In this document: positions 25,726 through 33,558 of the stretch, one piece after another | How the letters are laid out: each line of letters begins with the position of its first letter | How positions within the stretch are numbered: the stretch's first letter is position 1 | Assembly: GCA_002067405.1 (NCBI GenBank) | Contig: MVRP01000014.1 | Span: forward strand, 1-47,242 | Source: Syntrophorhabdaceae bacterium PtaU1.Bin034 | GTDB taxonomy: Bacteria > Desulfobacterota_G > Syntrophorhabdia > Syntrophorhabdales > WCHB1-27 | DNA length: 47,242 nt | Direction: 5' to 3' | Position numbers and translations under genes: made by a program | Notes under the pieces: model-generated | What the model was told of the DNA's origin: nothing | What the model saw: only the letters and a program-made list of their open reading frames with translations | Database searches by the model: none

Positions 25726-25769
25726 CCTTCGTTTTCGGTTTCACTCTCTGCAAAAGCTTCGAGTCCCAA

Positions 25770-27191
25770 TCAGAGGGGATTGCTTCTCATCTCCGAGACA
25801 TCTATTTTATGCTTGCGCACGAGTTCCCAGAAAGCACGTCTGTTCTTCTGGGCCGCATGAGCCGCCTTCGTGATATTGCCGTGGTTCGCGCGCAGAACCT
25901 GCTCAACATAGTCTTTTTCAAAGCGTTCGATCGCCCGGGCTTTCGCTTCTTTAAGCGACATACCTGATGATGCAGCTTGAATATTGGCCAGCTTTGAAAG
26001 GACTATATGGATATCCTTGATGACATCATCCTGAGAAAAAATCACGGCCCGCTCCACCACGTTCTCCAGCTCTCTCACATTTCCCGACCAATGATACCGC
26101 ACCATAATAGCGATGGCTTCGGCTGAAAAATTACCTACGTTTTTGCCGAATTCGGCCGCGTATTTTTTAAGGAAATGATGTGCCAGAGTCGGAATATCGT
26201 CCCTGCGCTCCCTCAAGGGAGGCAGATTGAGCGGAATCACGTTGAGCCGATAGAAAAGGTCCCTTCTAAACCTCCCGTTCTCCACCGCGTTTTCCAGATC
26301 AATATTAGAGGCGGCGATCACCCGAAGATCGGCCCGGTGCGTCTTCGGCGACCCGAGCTGTTTATATTCTTTCTCCTGGAGAAAACGGAGGAGCTTGACC
26401 TGGGCATGCATCGGCATGGTGTCTATATCGTCCAGAAAGAGCGTCCCGCCGTCTGCCTCACGGATCAAACCCTGCTGTGACACGTAGGCTCCGGTAAAGG
26501 CACCCCGAACGTGACCAAACAGCTCATTTTCCATCAGTTCAGGAGGGATGGCGCCGCAGTTCACTGCAACAAAGGGGTAACCTGAACGAGGGCTCAGATA
26601 ATGGACAGCACGGGCGCAAAGTTCTTTCCCGGTCCCGGTCTCGCCTGTAATGAGCACACCGGCGTCGCATTTCGCAACCATGGGTATTTTGTGAATCTCC
26701 GAAAGGAAGGCCTGGTTCTTTCCAACAATCTGCTGCAGTCCGAACTTCTCCTTGAGGCCTGCGGTAACAGTATCCGGCTCAGCCCCTTGTCTCACGAGCC
26801 GCCATATTCTGGGCAGCAGGTCTGTGGGCCTCACGGGGGTCGTGATGTAGTCAGCAGCACCCACAGAGAGAAGATCGGCTATTTCACCCGTCCCCCCGTT
26901 CTCACTCACTACAATAACCGGTGCTTTGGCAGGACTTGCCGATATATGCCGAATTGCGCTTCTTGCAGGAAGAACGGATCGGGGAGCAACTACAAGGAGA
27001 ATCGCATCGGGTCTGTACGCCAGCACGGTTGCTGAGAGGCTTTCTTCAAAGGTAACAGAATGATCAGGCTGAATCGATCGCCGCAATACCTGGATTCTTC
27101 GACTACTGGAGGATGAGAGAATTTGTTGAATGGTGATGCCTGTCTCACATCCGGCGTCGAGATCCACTATGAGAGTCTTCATTTCCTTCAT
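25770..27191 (-). CDS. Sigma-54 enhancer-binding protein with degenerate receiver domain
   Basis: A 473-aa NtrC-like activator. The AAA+ domain (about 155-390) has Walker A GETGTGKE (183-190), the sigma-54 contact loop GAFTGA (230-235), Walker B LFLDDI (251-256) and an arginine-finger RRDLFYRL. The C-terminal Fis-type helix-turn-helix is NITKAAHAAQKNRRAF. The receiver-like N-terminus (1-125) lacks the phospho-acceptor: RPDAILLVVAP has Val67 where Asp is expected, and the conserved Lys is Thr118 (DYITTPV). It is therefore probably not switched by phosphorylation and may respond to a partner or ligand. It converges with the eCIS cargo gene; a candidate sigma-54 promoter precedes the eCIS locus. 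The start may be 27191 or the ATG at 27182. Confidence 0.9.
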   Translation of the reverse strand: MKEMKTLIVDLDAGCETGITIQQILSSSSSRRIQVLRRSIQPDHSVTFEESLSATVLAYRPDAILLVVAPRSVLPARSAIRHISASPAKAPVIVVSENGGTGEIADLLSVGAADYITTPVRPTDLLPRIWRLVRQGAEPDTVTAGLKEKFGLQQIVGKNQAFLSEIHKIPMVAKCDAGVLITGETGTGKELCARAVHYLSPRSGYPFVAVNCGAIPPELMENELFGHVRGAFTGAYVSQQGLIREADGGTLFLDDIDTMPMHAQVKLLRFLQEKEYKQLGSPKTHRADLRVIAASNIDLENAVENGRFRRDLFYRLNVIPLNLPPLRERRDDIPTLAHHFLKKYAAEFGKNVGNFSAEAIAIMVRYHWSGNVRELENVVERAVIFSQDDVIKDIHIVLSKLANIQAASSGMSLKEAKARAIERFEKDYVEQVLRANHGNITKAAHAAQKNRRAFWELVRKHKIDVSEMRSNPL

Positions 27192-27235
27192 AATAGAACC
27201 CTTCCCGGCCGGAAACGACTTATGTCCGACTAATG

Positions 27236-27264
27236 ATGTTAAAGTTGTGTAATGTTAAAATTAC
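27236..27264. repeat. Paired ATGTTAAA repeat and 5-6-5 dyad upstream of the sigma-54 activator
   Basis: ATGTTAAA occurs at 27236-27243 and 27252-27259, and GTAAT (27249-27253) and ATTAC (27260-27264) form a dyad with a 6-base centre. The element starts 45 bases before the regulator's ATG on the minus strand. It could be an operator for auto-control of this regulator; no known family motif is recognised. Confidence 0.3.
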
Positions 27265-27711
27265 TTCGGTTACAGAAGCAATAGAAAAACAAGGATGCTT
27301 CCTCGCCCATTCCCGAAAACAATCAGGGTCACGGCGTCCGATTGAAGATAGTTTTTTACTACATACAAGAGGTCGAATGCAAGATAAATCAGAACAGGGA
27401 GAAGGGATGAGGAATGACAGAAAACTGATGGCCTTTCACGACCGTTGCTTCTGAATCTATGGGAATCCCGGACAACACCTGAAATGGAGAACGGTCTCCT
27501 GCAAAAGAACGAAGAATGTCATACGTGCAGGTGCAGTCTTCTGCAACTTTCTCACGGCACGCCCTCCGGATTGACCTTCTTTCCGGGTGACGGCTGTATT
27601 GTTTTGCCTTCCGGAAGCAGGGAATATAAGGCATTGCCAAACTGGAAAAGCATCTTAAATACTGTGTTTATGCTACAACGGTACTGTGGAGGTTATCGTA
27701 TCTTTTTTGTA

Positions 27712-27739
27712 TTGAATCGTGAATATTTATTGGTATAAA
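27712..27739 (+). promoter_or_regulatory. Candidate sigma-70 promoter for the ExeA-like ATPase gene
   Basis: TTGAAT (27712-27717) and TATAAA (27734-27739) are separated by 16 bases. Transcription would start near 27746, giving a leader of about 155 bases before the ATG at 27903. Confidence 0.5.
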
Positions 27740-27746
27740 ATTACCA
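27731..27746. promoter_or_regulatory. Operator-like dyad over the -10 element
   Basis: TGGTA (27731-27735) and TACCA (27742-27746) are perfect inverted arms around TAAAAT. The dyad covers the -10 box of the promoter above, as a repressor site would. Its 5-6-5 geometry matches the GTAAT/ATTAC dyad at 27249-27264 on the other side of the same region. Confidence 0.35.
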
Positions 27747-27902
27747 CATGCATAGTTGGGGCTTATCGCAATCCTACTTTATAAAGGAACAAGTAAAGCA
27801 CTCGGTATTCCTGAGACAGAAGGCACTTTATCCACACAATCGCGACAGCATCCGGGAAAAGGTTTCGGGAAACACCCCCTGAGTGCAAAAAAGGAGAGTC
27901 TT

Positions 27903-29315
27903 ATGCACTATTACGAATACTGGAGTTTAAAGAAAGCGCCGTTTGATAATGTTCCAGATCCGTCGATGTACGTCTCATCCCATACCTCTTCGGAAAATGC
28001 CATAGCAGAAACTCTCTTTGCAGTGGAAGAAGGAAACGAATGTCTCGCTGTCATCGTGGGAGATGTGGGACTGGGAAAAACGATGTCCCTCCGTATGGTA
28101 ATTGATTCTCTTAACCCGGACAAGTACAAGATAGCCTACATCGTGAATCCGGATATGTCGTTCATCCAGCTTTTGAGGGAGATCATAGGCCAACTGACCG
28201 GCGAGCGGTGCGAGCTGAAGAAAAAGACAGACTTGCTTGAAGCCTTTAATAAGCTTCTCTTTGACAGTGCTGCACAGGGCAAGAAAGTAGTAGTCTTCGT
28301 GGACGAGGCAAACGCGATGACGCCGTCAAATCTGGAAAAAATGAGGCTTCTCACCAACCTTCAGCCCGATGAAGTCAATTTGTTCACGATTGTCCTTGCA
28401 GGACAGCTCGAGTTTGCAAAAAGGCTCGCGCACCCGAAGCGGGCGAACCTGTTTCAGAGAATCGGGACCTATTGTACGGTGGAAAAAATAGGATCAAGAG
28501 AGCTGGTGAAAAATTATGTTGAAACCCGCCTTGGCCTGGCGGGAGGGACGCAAAAGATTTTCACTGATGACGCTATCGATCTGCTGTGGGAGTATTCGGA
28601 GCACGGAGTGCCCCGGCTCATTAATAAGATTTGCAAACTTTCTCTTAAGGCTGGAGAGACGAACGGGTTTCGGGAGATAGGGGGCGAGGTGGTTTCCCAG
28701 GTAGCGGAACGTTTTCAGAGACTGAACGGTCATGTGGCCCCCAAGAAGACTTCTCGCATTGCCGTGAACGCCGAGACTGTCCCGGAACCGATATCGGTTC
28801 CTGTGAAAGAAAACGTCATCGCCTTCGACGGCCTGTCACTCGCCGCATCTCGTACGCCAAAGACGGAACCGGATAGTATGGAAGAATCCCTGTCAGAGAC
28901 GAAAGCAACGATGCAGGCATCGAGCGTACTCGCCGGCGGCGAAGATGCAAAGATAAAATTTGATCCCGAGCCCCAAGCAAGTGAATCCGGACAGCCCGAA
29001 GCAGCGCAGTTGCTGAATCCCGAAAGCGAACGGGACCTGCTCGCCGAGATGTCCGACAAACCCAGAATTGAGCAAGAGATCGAGATTGACCGGTATCAGG
29101 TCAACGTAAACATCCCCCCTGAGGTAATTGATGAATTTAACCATTCAACAGAGGAACATTGCGTAAAACTGGCCGGCGTTCTCGCAGCGCAGACCATGCA
29201 ACGCTATCCGAGGTTAACGGCTGCATGGGGAGTAGATCCTCTTGCTATCTGGAGTGAAATCAGAGAGGTTATCTTGGCAAGGCTCAGGCAGGGCCAGAAC
29301 GGTACGGCTCGCTAG
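27903..29315 (+). CDS. ExeA/GspA-like AAA ATPase
   Basis: This 470-aa protein begins YYEYWSLKKAPFDNVPDPSM, the usual beginning of ExeA-type ATPases, with Walker A GDVGLGKT (53-60) and Walker B VVVFVDEA (129-136), followed by a sensor region with LAGQLEF and the winged end GVPRLINKICKLSL. After about residue 290 a low-complexity Glu/Ser-rich linker leads to a small helical end (NIPPEVIDEFNHSTEEHCVK) that is not recognised. It has no membrane segment and no periplasmic peptidoglycan-binding part, so the classic role in inserting secretin through the cell wall cannot be assumed. ATG 27903 has AAAGGAG at good spacing. Its stop is 3 bases from the end of the converging TPR gene. Confidence 0.85.
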   Translation: MHYYEYWSLKKAPFDNVPDPSMYVSSHTSSENAIAETLFAVEEGNECLAVIVGDVGLGKTMSLRMVIDSLNPDKYKIAYIVNPDMSFIQLLREIIGQLTGERCELKKKTDLLEAFNKLLFDSAAQGKKVVVFVDEANAMTPSNLEKMRLLTNLQPDEVNLFTIVLAGQLEFAKRLAHPKRANLFQRIGTYCTVEKIGSRELVKNYVETRLGLAGGTQKIFTDDAIDLLWEYSEHGVPRLINKICKLSLKAGETNGFREIGGEVVSQVAERFQRLNGHVAPKKTSRIAVNAETVPEPISVPVKENVIAFDGLSLAASRTPKTEPDSMEESLSETKATMQASSVLAGGEDAKIKFDPEPQASESGQPEAAQLLNPESERDLLAEMSDKPRIEQEIEIDRYQVNVNIPPEVIDEFNHSTEEHCVKLAGVLAAQTMQRYPRLTAAWGVDPLAIWSEIREVILARLRQGQNGTAR

Positions 29316-29318
29316 GCC

Positions 29319-30233
29319 TTACTCCCTAATCAGTTCCCGCAGGAGCCTGTCTGCCTTCTCGTTTTGAGGATTTACCGAAAGAACGAAATGTAATCTTCGC
29401 ACGATATCTTCTCTGAGAGTATTGTCGGGTCGTAAAAGGTACTTGAAATGCTGGGCTCTCGCAAGGTTGAAATTCGCCTCCTCCCCGTAAGGGTCGAGAG
29501 ATAAGGCGTGTCGATAGCTTGACTCGGCCCTTACGTAGTCCTTCAGCTCCTCATATGCGGAGCCCATGTTGTTCCATGCCGTCTTGTCGTCCGGCTCCAG
29601 CAACAGCACCCGCTTGTAGAAGATTAATGCCTGCCTGTACTTACCCTCTTGAAGACAGAGATTGCCTATATTGAAAAGAGCCTTTGTATGATAAGGGTCG
29701 ATGCCGAGAGTCGCCTCGTATTCCAGCGCCGCCTCGTCGAACATATCATGACGGTCGTAGAGCTGAGCCAGCCGGAAATGGGCCGTAAGGTCTTCAGGCG
29801 CTTTTTTTATCGCATTCACGTATCTTTGGACAGCCTCGTGATAATTACCCTCCAATTCTTCAATATGAGCGATATTTAACATTGCTTCCGTGTCGTCCGG
29901 ATTGAGTTCGAGGGTTCGTTCGTAAAGCTGCCTGGCAGTCCCGAATCGCTCCATCTTCTCATAAACATACGCCAGGTTCTTGTAGGCCTCTGCCTTGTCT
30001 GATTCGAGGTCGGCTACTCTCTGAAAACAGTCCAAAGCTTCCTCGTAATCCTTTGTCCTCAAGTAAAGAAAACCAAGATTCACGTAGGCATCGGTGAATG
30101 TGCTGTCGAGTCTTATGCTCTCCTTGTAGGCCGCAACCGCCTTTTCGGTTTCACACACGTCGCTGTCATAGCGGCATGCTTTGATAAACCACTCTTTCAC
30201 CTTTTTTTTGTCCATTACTATATGACTTGTCAT
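29319..30233 (-). CDS. Tetratricopeptide-repeat protein
   Basis: The protein consists of about seven TPR units of 34 residues, with the usual spacing of Trp/Leu/Gly-Tyr, Ala and Pro positions (for example AYVNLGFLYLRTKDYEEALD, AEAYKNLAYVYEKM and AMLNIAHIEELEGNYHEAV). It would act as a cytoplasmic scaffold that binds a partner protein. No signal peptide or membrane segment is seen. The start is uncertain: the frame is open to 30338 (GTG), but the first 35 residues there are not TPR-like; MTSHIV at 30233 or MDKKKV at 30215 is more likely. It is the last gene of a minus-strand operon beginning at 34365. Confidence 0.85.
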   Translation of the reverse strand: MTSHIVMDKKKVKEWFIKACRYDSDVCETEKAVAAYKESIRLDSTFTDAYVNLGFLYLRTKDYEEALDCFQRVADLESDKAEAYKNLAYVYEKMERFGTARQLYERTLELNPDDTEAMLNIAHIEELEGNYHEAVQRYVNAIKKAPEDLTAHFRLAQLYDRHDMFDEAALEYEATLGIDPYHTKALFNIGNLCLQEGKYRQALIFYKRVLLLEPDDKTAWNNMGSAYEELKDYVRAESSYRHALSLDPYGEEANFNLARAQHFKYLLRPDNTLREDIVRRLHFVLSVNPQNEKADRLLRELIRE

Positions 30234-30360
30234 GCCAGCGAAGCCAGCCCTCATGGGCAAATGCTGTAAGAGAGAACTTCCCGATGGATCAGAGTAATCA
30301 ACCGTCTCCCCGGTTACCTTTCTTGATCGACTTTTCACACCCTGAACAGCGCCAGCCAGA

Positions 30361-31494
30361 TTACCTCAGGGTTGGAGGAACAACCGAAGGAATACCGGAA
30401 TCTCTGACGATTTCCTGGTAACGTTTGAAAGACGACTCTATATCGCCTTTTAAGCCCTGTGGCAGAGCAATATTCTTTGGAAGTTCCTTTTGAAGGTACG
30501 TCAGTGTCAAGTTGAGACAATCGGCAACGCCCACCGCAAATTCCTCGGCGGCTACCTGACTATCAAGCCGGATCTTCCCGCCTTGGTAGTCAAACTGGCC
30601 CTCGAATGGATCGAGAAAGGGATAAGAATCCGACTTTTCGACACACGCCCGTTTGAAGGCCCTTTGAAATCCGCCTTTTTCCGAAAAACCATTGACAAAT
30701 TTCTCGATTTTCAGGAAAACTCCCTGAATAGCAGCTACAAATTCGTTTCGGTCATTCGCCTGTACGGCTTCATCTTTTTGCCTGTCGTCTTGAGCCGGGG
30801 TTCGGCCGCCGTTTTCTTCCGGCTCCTTAGCCTGTTGTTGATCGGCCTGTACAACAGCTCCCTCTTCTGCCTCTTTTGCTCCTTCTTTCGCAGGAGACGG
30901 GGCCGGAGTACGATAGACGTTGAACATAACCCCTTGCTTGCTGATCTCCTCAAGGAATGAGGGGATCAGTTTCTGCTCGAAAAAGGAAAGTTCTCCCGAA
31001 TCCTGGTGAACCTGCAAATCGACTGTCTCCCCCTCTATCAGGGACAAAACCGCGACACGCTGATTCTCCTTGGTAAAAATCTCGATGTACCCTGTATGCT
31101 TCTCGTTTGTAAGCTTCTTGATAAACCGGTCGAGACGGACAAAATCAGTGCTCAGTCCGTTGAAGACGATCTCCGACTGAAGCATACTCGCTGCAAATTC
31201 AACCTGTTTGGCGATCAGCCTGTAAATGTTCAGCACTGCGTTAGCTTGCGTCGAGAGGACCAGTAGTTCCTCAACCGCTTCCTCGCCAACTACGGCAGGA
31301 GAGTTGTGCTCACCCCCGACTGCGGCATTGATGATCTTCCCTGACACTATAAAGAACGCGCCTTTTTTATCACCGGCCTGAATCTCGACCGTTCCGGCAA
31401 AGCCGTTTGACCTCAAAGTGGACAGAAGTTGAGGTACGTCAGTATACTCCGCCGATAGATTTTGATGGACTATTTCTCCTCTGGGATACACCAT
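30361..31494 (-). CDS. DUF4388-like signalling protein (two tandem domains)
   Basis: In this 377-aa protein residues about 8-120 (LSAEYTDVPQLLSTLRSNGF, then GTVEIQAGDKKGAFFIVSGK, IINAAVGGE) resemble the DUF4388/PATAN fold. A second copy-like region follows at 122-225 (DRFIKKLTNEKHTGYIEIFT, then VAVLSLIEGETVD). A charged linker (about 228-275) precedes a helical C-terminal domain. No enzyme motif is visible. DUF4388 proteins in Deltaproteobacteria are usually adaptor or signal-transfer parts. The gene has a clear GGAGGTAGG ribosome-binding site and lies 28 bases after the receptor gene. Its role in this operon may be to read out the HAMP receptors. Confidence 0.7.
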   Translation of the reverse strand: MVYPRGEIVHQNLSAEYTDVPQLLSTLRSNGFAGTVEIQAGDKKGAFFIVSGKIINAAVGGEHNSPAVVGEEAVEELLVLSTQANAVLNIYRLIAKQVEFAASMLQSEIVFNGLSTDFVRLDRFIKKLTNEKHTGYIEIFTKENQRVAVLSLIEGETVDLQVHQDSGELSFFEQKLIPSFLEEISKQGVMFNVYRTPAPSPAKEGAKEAEEGAVVQADQQQAKEPEENGGRTPAQDDRQKDEAVQANDRNEFVAAIQGVFLKIEKFVNGFSEKGGFQRAFKRACVEKSDSYPFLDPFEGQFDYQGGKIRLDSQVAAEEFAVGVADCLNLTLTYLQKELPKNIALPQGLKGDIESSFKRYQEIVRDSGIPSVVPPTLR

Positions 31495-31522
31495 TTTCCT
31501 ACCTCCAAGGCTCTTTCAGCTA

Positions 31523-32473
31523 TCATCCTTGGCCGCCGCCAGTCTCTCTCCTTTTCTGGAGTCTCTCAATCGCAGCCCTTACGCTTGTCTGCATCCTCTC
31601 GATGGACTCAGCCAAACGCATGACCTCGCCTTTTCCCCTAATATTTACGGTTGCCTGCATGTCACCCATACTGATCCTGTCCGCTATTTCCGACAGATGG
31701 CGGATCGGTCTGACTATTGAAGCGGCGTAAACATAGATTACGGCAAGCAGCACCACGAGCGCCGCCACAACAATGCCCACGAACAACCAGAACCTGCCGA
31801 TATATTTCATCGAGTAAGACTCACGCATTTGATTGATCTTCGTTGCGATGGCCTTTGTGGGCGCCGAGAATTCGTCAATGTAACTGGTTGCTGCAATGTG
31901 GTGGCCGGTATCTTTTATTGTCGCAAGGGCCATGAATTTCTGCCGGATACTTCCATCAGTCTCTTTCCAGGGATAGTACCCGACGCTCGACCCTGCGGCC
32001 GCACCCGTATCAATGATCTTCGCCAGTTCGGGAGACACCTTTCTTCCGTCCCGACCCACAGAGGCCGCAACCGGATGTATCTTGATAATACCCTGATTAT
32101 CCGCAATAATCGTGTAACCGGTCTCGCCGATCTTCTGGACAGCGATCTCCTTTAGAACAGGGTCGTCAAATAGCGAACTGAGAGGTTTGCCGGGATGTGT
32201 AGCCAGGTACGTTTCTACTTCCCTCGCCACATCGCCCGCTTTCTGCTCGATCAGCTTCTCCCCCAACTTGTTTAACGAATCGGTTGATTCTTTGATGCTT
32301 ACCCCTCCCAGTTCCTTCAAGCTCTCCAGGCCGAGACCCCTGATGCTGGTAAAGCCGAGCATATTTACAAACAGCATACATCCGATGATCAAGAAAGCCA
32401 GAAGGATAGGGACGAAGACTCCTAATATCAATTTGGGCAACAACCCTGTCCCGACTCTCTTCTCACTGGCCAT
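31523..32473 (-). CDS. Membrane dCache-like sensor ending after HAMP, copy 2
   Basis: A 316-aa protein: a first membrane helix (about 13-36, LILGVFVPILLAFLIIGCML), an extracytoplasmic Cache-type sensor (EIAVQKIGETGYTIIADNQG, then IIKIHPVAASVG and GYYPWKETDGSIRQKFMALA), a second membrane helix (about 227-250), then a HAMP domain (YAASIVRPIRHLSEIADRIS, then GDMQATVNI). It ends within about 25 residues after HAMP (AESIERMQTSVRAAIERL, then QKRRETGGGQG). There is no methyl-accepting, kinase, cyclase or EAL domain. It is a paralogue of the next gene upstream. The ligand is likely a small organic acid or amine, as for many Cache domains, but this is a guess. Ribosome-binding site GGAGG is present. 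Confidence 0.88.
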   Translation of the reverse strand: MASEKRVGTGLLPKLILGVFVPILLAFLIIGCMLFVNMLGFTSIRGLGLESLKELGGVSIKESTDSLNKLGEKLIEQKAGDVAREVETYLATHPGKPLSSLFDDPVLKEIAVQKIGETGYTIIADNQGIIKIHPVAASVGRDGRKVSPELAKIIDTGAAAGSSVGYYPWKETDGSIRQKFMALATIKDTGHHIAATSYIDEFSAPTKAIATKINQMRESYSMKYIGRFWLFVGIVVAALVVLLAVIYVYAASIVRPIRHLSEIADRISMGDMQATVNIRGKGEVMRLAESIERMQTSVRAAIERLQKRRETGGGQG

Positions 32474-32570
32474 ATGGATCCTCCCGTTTAAAATTTGGTA
32501 CTACTCTTATTCTCAAAACCCAACAAACCGGTCGTTACACCCCTGCATCTTTCTCTTTCGTCACTACGTG

Positions 32571-33536
32571 TCACTTTTGACCGCCACCGGTCCTTCTCTT
32601 CTGGAGTCTTTCAATGGCTGCCCTTACGCTTGTCTGCATCCTCTCGATGGATTGCGCCAGAATAACCACTTCCCCTGTTCCCTTGATATTAACGTTTGTC
32701 CTGAGATCACCCATGCTGATCCTGTCAGCAAGCTCGGACAGATACCTGATCGGACGGACTATCGACGATGCGTAGAAATAAATGACGACGAGCAACACCA
32801 AAAGGTCGAGAAGAACTATAATGCCGAAAAGCACGAATCTCTGGTTGTACAAACTTGCATACGTCCTTTGTATCTCATTCATTTTGGTAGTTATAGCCTT
32901 TGCCGGTCTCGAAAACTCATCGATATAGGTTGTTGCTGCAACGACAAGATTGGTACCAGCCACCGGAACGGTATACATGTATTTCGGCCGGATCGTGCCA
33001 TCTGCATCACGCCAGTTGTAGTACCCTCCCGCAGGAACTGTGAGCCCCGCTTTCATGATCTTGTGGAAGTCCGGAAGTTTGGTCGCGAGCGTATGCAGAT
33101 CAACGTCTATCATTTGAGGATTTGAGTGAAAGCGATTGATTCCAAGCGTATCGTGCACCGCGGTGTATCCTGTCTCTCCGACCTTCTGCACCGCTATTTT
33201 CTTGAGTACTTCATCACTATAGATTGATCCTTTGGCCTTTGCGGGACGACCTTTCACGTAGATGGCGATCTCCTTCGCAACAGCCTCGGCCTTCTCCTGT
33301 ATGGTAAGTTCCCCCAGCCTGTTCAACGAGGCGGTTGATTCTTTCAATGTCATGTCGCCCAGTTCCTTCAGACTCTCCAGGCCGACGCCCCTGATGCTCG
33401 CAAACTGAAAATGTCCAATGCTTATGCCGAGAAAGAGAACGCCTCCAATGATCAAGAAAGCCAGAAGAATAGGGACAAAAACTCCTAAAACCAGTCTGGC
33501 CAACAAACCTGTCCCGACTTTCTTCTCGCTCGCCAT
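32571..33536 (-). CDS. Membrane dCache-like sensor ending after HAMP, copy 1
   Basis: This 321-aa protein has the same layout as the neighbouring paralogue: a membrane helix (about 12-37), a Cache sensor (KIAVQKVGETGYTAVHDTLG; GYYNWRDADGTIRPKYMYTV), a second helix (about 229-252), HAMP (YASSIVRPIRYLSELADRIS) and a short tail QKRRTGGGQK. The two genes are most alike at the HAMP end, where a run of about 30 bases around 32608-32645 and 31577-31605 is identical, and differ in the sensor region. The tail is conserved in both, so the proteins are complete rather than truncated. The genes have near-identical leaders (GGGAGG...ATATGGC). Confidence 0.88.
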   Translation of the reverse strand: MASEKKVGTGLLARLVLGVFVPILLAFLIIGGVLFLGISIGHFQFASIRGVGLESLKELGDMTLKESTASLNRLGELTIQEKAEAVAKEIAIYVKGRPAKAKGSIYSDEVLKKIAVQKVGETGYTAVHDTLGINRFHSNPQMIDVDLHTLATKLPDFHKIMKAGLTVPAGGYYNWRDADGTIRPKYMYTVPVAGTNLVVAATTYIDEFSRPAKAITTKMNEIQRTYASLYNQRFVLFGIIVLLDLLVLLVVIYFYASSIVRPIRYLSELADRISMGDLRTNVNIKGTGEVVILAQSIERMQTSVRAAIERLQKRRTGGGQK

Positions 33537-33558
33537 ATGAACCCTCCCAGTTTAGAAT

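Larger units (their letters stand above)
27192..27902. other. Intergenic region upstream of the regulator and ExeA-like ATPase
   Basis: About 710 bases. The frames at 27233-27454, 27445-27738 and 27389-27640 have no family resemblance and no good ribosome-binding site. The region serves two divergent genes and holds the paired ATGTTAAA repeat and dyad near 27236-27264 and a sigma-70-like promoter with a dyad at 27712-27746. It is clearly AT-richer than the coding sequence around it, mostly near 27200-27300 and 27650-27750. Confidence 0.5.

Noticed and set aside
25611..25967. 118-codon plus-strand frame after the cargo as an immunity gene
   Set aside because: Two thirds of it is antisense to the sigma-54 regulator's helix-turn-helix region, and it has no ribosome-binding site.
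27445..27738. 97-codon plus-strand frame before the ExeA-like gene
   Set aside because: It has an irregular residue mix with many Cys and aromatic residues, no ribosome-binding site, and overlaps the promoter region.
30234..30338. N-terminal extension of the TPR protein from GTG 30338
   Set aside because: The 35 extra residues are not TPR-like and have no good ribosome-binding site; a start at 30233 or 30215 is more likely.
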